A program made the translations under genes and the position numbers. A DNA stretch of 64,000 nt from Climacium dendroides. Taxonomy: Eukaryota > Streptophyta > Bryopsida > Hypnales > Climaciaceae. How positions within the stretch are numbered: position 1 is the stretch's first letter; each line of letters starts with the position of its first letter. The DNA lies in contig OX467086.1 in the NCBI GenBank assembly GCA_950106755.1, positions 23,578,001 to 23,642,000 on the forward strand. The letters run 5' to 3'. Below are positions 58,336 through 64,000 of the stretch, piece by piece. The notes beneath the pieces were generated by a model. That model searched no databases and was not told the DNA's origin. It was given only the letters and a program-made list of their open reading frames with translations.

Positions 58336-59578
58336 ACCTCGGTCGAACGAGAACGAGTAGCGACCCTCCAGCCACTCCGATATCGGACTCAGGTCGCCTG
58401 AATACCGGACCAAACCAGGATATCGGACCCTCTGCTCCTCCTGGCCCAGCTTTCCCTCCCCTCCCCTCCGCCGTTTGCTGCGGCTCCGAAAAGCAAACCC
58501 TCAACTCAGGTATCGGACCCTTGCGACAGTTTCCAACCGAGCTCGTTCTACCGATTCTCTGATCGACCGCTTTCGCCCCGCTTCCGTATAAAGCACGGGA
58601 CTTGAAATCCATTGCTTCATTACCTCACTGCGTGATCTCGTCTCTCGTGCTTGCTCCGATGTCTGGTCACTCGGGAGCCACCCGGGAGCTGCTCGTGCTC
58701 CGAACTGGAACCCGCCTTTGGCATAGCGGTCTACAGCTGTGCGTGCAATTTCAGATTTCCGTCGTGTTTTTCACCTTGTCGCAAGTCGACCTAGTTTAAC
58801 CTTGATTTCAAACACAAGACGCGCAGAAGTCCTTCACCTTCGGTTGCCAAATTGGTGGTCGCTACGTTAGCGGCAGCAGCGCTGTAAGCGTAGGGCTTGT
58901 TCGACCTCACAGACAGCGGTGGTGCGTGTAAGGTATGCAGGCCCGTGGACTTTGTTGACCGCCTGTCATTTTCGTCTTCGTGTATCTCTTTGCAGCTTTG
59001 TGTTTCGGTGATTCGAGACTCCGTTGGTGAAGCTGTCTTAGTCAACAGAAGCAGAGCAGAGCAGCTGGTAGTTGTTTTGACGGCCCTAGCTTCCACATTT
59101 GCTTGTGATTAGAGTTCTCAGCGAGATCATTCCTCAGCTGTGAATGTCGGAGGCGAGTGACAGCTGAGGTGCGCACTTGTGTTGAGTGCTGATGTTTTTT
59201 CCGCTGCTGTGGAACTGCTATTTTTCTTTTTATCGAGGCAGGCAGGCATTTGTGGTGTAGGTAAACCAGCAGTGGAGCCCAGCGACGTTTTGATCCCCAT
59301 CTTGGCCTCTTCGAGTGGTGCGTTACCTTTCTGGCGGTGCAAAATTTCAGGTAGGCAGAAATGTTTTCGAATTTTTAAATATTTTTCGGTGGCTTATGTT
59401 TGATAGTCTCGTGTTTTCTCAAGAAACTTGGCCTTGCAAATTTGGTGAGGCCCTCATATGATGTGAGTTTCATGATTTCGGTTTTCATGTATCCAAGTCG
59501 TTGATAAATTTTCTCTTCCTTCGTTTCCTCCTCAATGTTCTGGAACCTGGATGTGCAGAGACTCGTCGAGGATAGCAA
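58336..59578 (+). promoter_or_regulatory. Presumed promoter and 5' leader of the ULP gene
   Basis: GC-rich, gene-like composition. An acceptor (GATGTGCAG|, exon from 59,559) just before the start codon indicates a spliced 5' leader. Possible upstream leader exon end: GTGTAAG|GTATGC near 58,933. ATATCGGACTC/TATCGGACC motifs recur at 58,379, 58,419 and 58,511 and are repeated in the duplicated flank at 47.4-47.7 kb. Transcription start not determinable. Confidence 0.5.
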
Positions 59579-62500
59579 ATGAGTAGCTTTGTCATGAATT
59601 CAACAGGCAGGTAAATTGTTTTTTCGTTTCACCGGTGTCGTTCTTGCAGGACTGAAGACATGTTCGGCGCGAGTTGTCCCATGCCGGGCCAGATGACAGG
59701 AGGTAGTTCTGGAGAGCAGCATTTGGATTTGAGGCCTGTTGACAATTCCGAGCTCGAAGATGCTTTCAGGGCAGCAGAGAGAGTGTGTGAATTAGCTAAG
59801 CGACAGATCCCTCACGAAGTCGAGATGGCAGAAGCATTGCTTATCTATCCTGAAGGTGAAGGTGATGCGGTGACCATCACTGAGAGCGATATGGCGGAAC
59901 TACAACCAGGGAGGTTCCTCGACAATAACATTGTTGATTTCTATATCAGGTACGGAGTTTTGTTGTTGGTATGTGTTTGCTAGACAAATCCATTGGTCTA
60001 GATAGATCATTTGGATTTTTGTTCTTTCTCGTTGGTGGATAACTCCGTGATGACTGGGTGGTTTCGTATCAGTGCCTTTCCTGACACACGCGTTCTAAAT
60101 ATTGGGCACTCCGATGGCAGGTTTCTTAAACGGGGACTTTCCCCTGAGTATGGCAATCGGTTTTATTTCTTCAACAGTTTTTTCTTTACAAGACTTCTGC
60201 AGAGCACTGCACCTACACGCCTCAATCCGTTTAAGTTGGACTATGAGCAACTCCGGAAGTGGACCGCGGAAGTGAACCTTTTTGAAAAAGACTATGTTTT
60301 CATTCCTATCGTCCAAAGGTGGTAGTTCTCTTGTGTTATATGTTTACTGATGGTTTCCACTTCTGCGTGTTTTCCAAGATTTTCGTCCACTGCTTGGTGA
60401 ATATTTTCTAGGCGCTGTTTGATTTTGTGAGTACGGAGTATGACATTATGTGTTGACATGGCAAAGAGATCATATGCCCACGAGTTGTAGCTCTCATATT
60501 GTGTTGTTTCTTTTGGGATGGCAGTTCACATTGGAGCTTGGTCATAGTATGCCACCTTAGTTCCCTCACTCGTCCGGCAGGTGGGTTTGTATTTCATTTC
60601 ACTTCACGGCATGTTTTTGAAGGTATAATTGGTTTTGTGGATCTTTGTTGATTCTCAGTTGTGTTGCTTTCTCTGTAGGTGAAACGGTGAGATTCCCTTG
60701 TGTTTTTCATCTCGATCCGCTTGAAGGGCAGCATGAGAGCTTTGAAGGCTTGATCCAGAGGTGCGTCTTGGATTAGCATCATAGAATGAAAGTATTTTCG
60801 TTGGTCCATTCGATGTCTCCATTGGTGTTCAGAGTTCTCAGTGAATACATTTTGGGTTGATTTTCCAAGGTTGAAGCTTTTATCCATTTCAACCATTTTT
60901 TCTATGTATCTCTTGTGGAGATTGAACTTGAAAGTATAATGTGTGTTGTCTAGTTTGTTATTGGCAATCTATTCTTGAAGATTTGTTCTTGGCTAGCAGT
61001 TTGTTAGTTGGCTTTGAGTAATTGTAGTTGATGATTGGAATGTTTGAGAGCTTGGTAATGACCCTTTGCAATTGCCATGTTGCGAATGTGTTGTGAATAT
61101 TTTGTTTGTCTCTTGAGCAGTTATGTTTTAGAAGCATGGAGGGATAGGTTCCAGGCCTCAATTTACTCAGATGAAGTACGAGCAATTTGTCGAATGAAGT
61201 ATGTGCAATCTAAGGTATTGTTTGCTATGGATGAGTCATTCTTGATTGCTTTGTTTTTGGTATTTTTTCTGCCAAAGCTTGTAGAGAGAGTTTTATGGTG
61301 TATATGTTGTGTATTTTGATTGTACAAGGTTCCACAACAACCAGACAATTCCCACGATTGTGGTTTATATGTTTTGAACTATATTGAAGCATTTTTGAAG
61401 GAGTCCAGTTCACCAAACTTTAGCTTTACTTCAAGTGAAAGGGGTCCACATTTTCTTCATCCCCATTTTGTACAAGAGGTTTTGGACAAACGAGGGCACA
61501 TCAAGAACCTCATCCATAAGTTGAGTGGTGTATCTCAAAAGTGTGCTCAAAAGCGCAAGGCAATCCAAGTGGTTTTGCAAGGCCTCAAAGATCTTCAATC
61601 TCTCTACTTTGATGAAGGTGATGTTCTTTGCCTATGAGAGATGAAGTTGTGATTGATTGTATGTACTCTTTGTTGTGTATTTGCAATTGTAGAGTATAGA
61701 AGTTGTCACTTTTTAGATATTTGAGTTACAAGCCTTGATTAGGCAATGTTATGAGCTTTGATCAAGCAATATTATGATCCAGTTCTTTTTTTTTGTTGCG
61801 ATTTGTAGGTATTGTGAAACGATTATAGCCTACCCAAACTAACCGCTCCATAAATGCACTACTAGTGTGAGGGCATGCAAGCCTCTAAACACTATTATGA
61901 ACTACGTGCATTTCTTTAAGTAGTGTGTGACTTGAGTATATCAAAGCGACACTATTTGTGAGGGTTCAAGTTTTCATTTGTTGATTGTGTTTGGTGTTGT
62001 ATCCAATTTCATTGTTTATTTTATTATAGAGACTCATTTTGTTGTTGACACTCCGTTTTCAGCCCCATTAATAACACAAATCAATGTCCTTCTCTAGCTT
62101 ATGAAGTGCTTTGTTGTTATGTTTTGAGAAGCAAGTCCATGATCATAGTCTAATGGCATTGTCTTTTTGTAGTTTTGGACTTTAGTTATTAGTGTTTCTC
62201 TTTTTCATAATGTTTAGCATGGTCTTATTGGCACTAGTGGTTGATTTTTTCAGGTCATTCCAAGACATGCATCAAAAGTGGACAAACTATTGACCCATCC
62301 CTTTTCATTGGACAAGGTTCTGAGATTATGTATGTGCCACCTCATGAAGATGCAGTCGTTGTTGAACACCAACAATCGACTTTGATATCCAATCAAGATA
62401 ATGAATCATTTGGTGGTTCTCAAATTGAACACATGGAGTATGAAAATAGAAGCGATAGTTTATCACCCAAGCACCAACATGTTGAACATGAGGTGCAAAC

Positions 62501-64000
62501 AATTGTTGCCACTAATTTCAATGGTCCAATTTTTGGAGCCATGCACGTGTCAACTCATGAAGATGCAATGCAGTCCAGCAAGATATTGAGGTTGGATTGT
62601 GGACCGACCAAAGCTCCTGACCTTCCACATGTTGAGTATGAAAGAGTCTCTAAAAGTTTTTCAGACCAATTGCAATACACAAAGACTCCAGAAACACCAT
62701 TTATGGGTTCATTTGAAGTTGCGAAGGGTGCAAGTAAGAGAAGGAAGATTATGAGGAAGGGGAAGGGGAAAAGTATGAGTAGCAAGATTATGACAGAGGA
62801 GGAGACTTGGGTGTTGCTGTCATGTAAGTTGGAAGGAGGTCGCTTTTGCAAGGGGAGTAGAGGTGCTACACATTGGAACCTCATCTCCGAAGAAATTGGA
62901 AAGAAACTTGGAAGCTTGAGATCAATAGACCAATGTCGACTTCGGTATGACACTTTGTTGAAGGCTTATAAGTCCTACAAGAAGTATTGCAAGACGAGTG
63001 GTAAGACATTTTCTGAGATCACGGACGAAGAGCGTTTTTGCCTGAGATTAGCAACGACCTTGAGTGAGGAATGGTATTCAGCTATGGATGAAATTTTCAA
63101 CAAGGCCCAAATACCTGAGAAGTGTATGAAGTTGAGTTCTAATACATGCAATGACTTGAATTCATTGAGCTCCCCTGTTCCAAATCTACCACCAATTTCA
63201 CAAGGAACGCCACTTGAGAATGGAGTTGTAAGTTTGGGCTCACTCCAAAATCATGTTTTCATATGTTCCCTTTAGTTGTAAAAGTGAATGGTTTATGTAT
63301 TTCTTGAGTTATTTTTTATTCATTTTCTTTTGTTTTAATGGTGCATTTTGTCTTTTTGTATTTAGTTTCCCAATGATTTTATTTATATTCAATATCCACT
63401 ATATTGGTACATATGTGAGGACTAGATGCTTGAAGTTGATTGTATGTGCATAGTCCTGAGGTAGGAGATACCTCTAGTAGAATTTATGCTCTAACTAGGT
63501 CATGCATGTGGTGCAGATTTTTTTGGATAGTGTGTATAGAAGAGTTTTTCTTCCAACAGGTGAGTTGAGTTCCTTGAATGAGGACTTGCAATCTACATTA
63601 CTCAATTTGGTGGAAGATTGCTCATGGACTCCAGAAGTGAGGACTCTATACGATTTCTGTATGGAAGAAGTATGTCGAAGGCTAGCAATTCTTCAAGAAT
63701 GTGAACCAAGGGACATTCTAAACTATGTAGGTTCTATTTACCAATGTTTTGATATCATTGTGTTTGTTTGTTTTATATTTTTTGTAATAGGGTGATTTGA
63801 ATTCTTGATTTTCATTTGTTGAAATGATTAGAAGACTTGTTGATATACTAGTTATTATGGAACTCACTTCATAGACTTCACTTCATCACACTATTGGTTT
63901 TGTGTAATAACTTAGGTTTTCTATCATCATTCTTTTCTTATGTGGCGCATTATATTTGTGTTTAGGTTTTGAAGCTTTGGGAGCTTGAGCTTGTGGACAT
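59579..64000 (+). CDS. ULP/SENP-type SUMO protease (C48) fused to a MYB/SANT-like DNA-binding domain; 3' end beyond window
   Basis: Predicted nuclear cysteine protease removing SUMO from proteins. Exons, all phase-matched: 59579-59610, 59650-59949, 60121-60318, 60525-60580, 60679-60760, 61122-61214 (first base 61121), 61329-61617, 62254-63227, 63517-63726, 63966-64000 (cut). Start MSSFVMNSTG lies in frame upstream of the Met at 59,660. Protease part: LLIYPEGEGDAVTIT, LQPGRFLDNNIVDFYI, FNSFFFTRL, then the catalytic residues His179 (SHWSLVIVC), Asp208 (FHLDPLEG), Gln257/258 and Cys265 (NSHDCGLYVLNYIE), closest in style to the ULP2/SENP6-7 branch. Reading through the donor GATGAAG|GTGATG, rather than stopping at 61,635-61,637, adds a linker, a basic stretch (KRRKIMRKGKGK) and, from about residue 530, a trihelix-like domain (TEEETWVLLSCK...SIDQCRLRYDTLLKAYKSYKK). 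Two adjacent genes are the alternative. The protease is certain; the fusion is likely. Confidence 0.88.

Noticed and set aside
58260..58799. ORFs upstream of the ULP start as separate genes
   Set aside because: GC-rich leader/promoter sequence with overlapping frames on both strands and no domain; partly duplicated as non-coding DNA at 47.4-47.7 kb.
1..64000. tRNA, rRNA or CRISPR features
   Set aside because: No cloverleaf-type B-box sequence, rRNA core or regularly spaced direct repeat array was recognised by eye; a covariance-model scan would be needed to exclude short RNAs.

Overview
The window looks like nuclear DNA of a seedless land plant. Evidence: a GT34 xyloglucan/galactomannan-type glycosyltransferase with an Arg/Lys-flanked type II anchor, a plant lipid-transfer-protein-like gene, telomere-type CCCTAAA runs, AT-rich intergenic DNA full of MITEs, and introns of about 100-650 nt with GT-AG borders. 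A 23-exon coiled-coil gene resembles CCDC57, a centriolar/ciliary protein of animals; if that is right, a lineage with flagellated sperm (moss, liverwort, fern or lycophyte) is more likely than a flowering plant. The species cannot be fixed from the sequence alone.

Layout. 1-3.1 kb: the two-exon GT34 gene (minus strand) with telomere-like repeats around it. 3.1-16.3 kb: no convincing gene; short two-copy tandem duplications, a TTAA-flanked element (10.93-12.17 kb), a 620-bp Stowaway-type MITE (14.49-15.11 kb) and inverted fragments of a dispersed repeat. 16.36-16.77 kb: a tentative small two-exon gene. 18.15-18.69 kb: a secreted LTP-like protein. 19.70-28.45 kb: the CCDC57-like gene, minus strand, where 23 exons join with matching phase into a 768-residue protein. 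29-58 kb: a repeat-dominated block with TTAA-flanked elements, two families of long dispersed repeats, Tourist- and mariner-like MITEs, local duplications, a G/T-skewed tract and a decayed unprocessed copy of the ULP gene. 58.4-64 kb: an ULP/SENP-type SUMO protease gene with an intact H-D-Q-C active site. Its reading frame continues by phase-matched introns into a MYB/SANT (trihelix-like) DNA-binding domain and runs off the window end.

No metabolic cluster is visible; these are independent nuclear genes. What links parts of the window is the ULP locus. A decayed intron-containing copy lies 27 kb upstream, and several copies of its 5' flank are embedded in the repeat block between 46.8 and 48.9 kb, so the locus has been duplicated locally as DNA and then broken up by mobile elements. 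The most unusual items are the protease-SANT fusion, the CCDC57-like gene in a plant, and a TTAA-targeting element family with a paralogous empty site that shows a TTAA target duplication.
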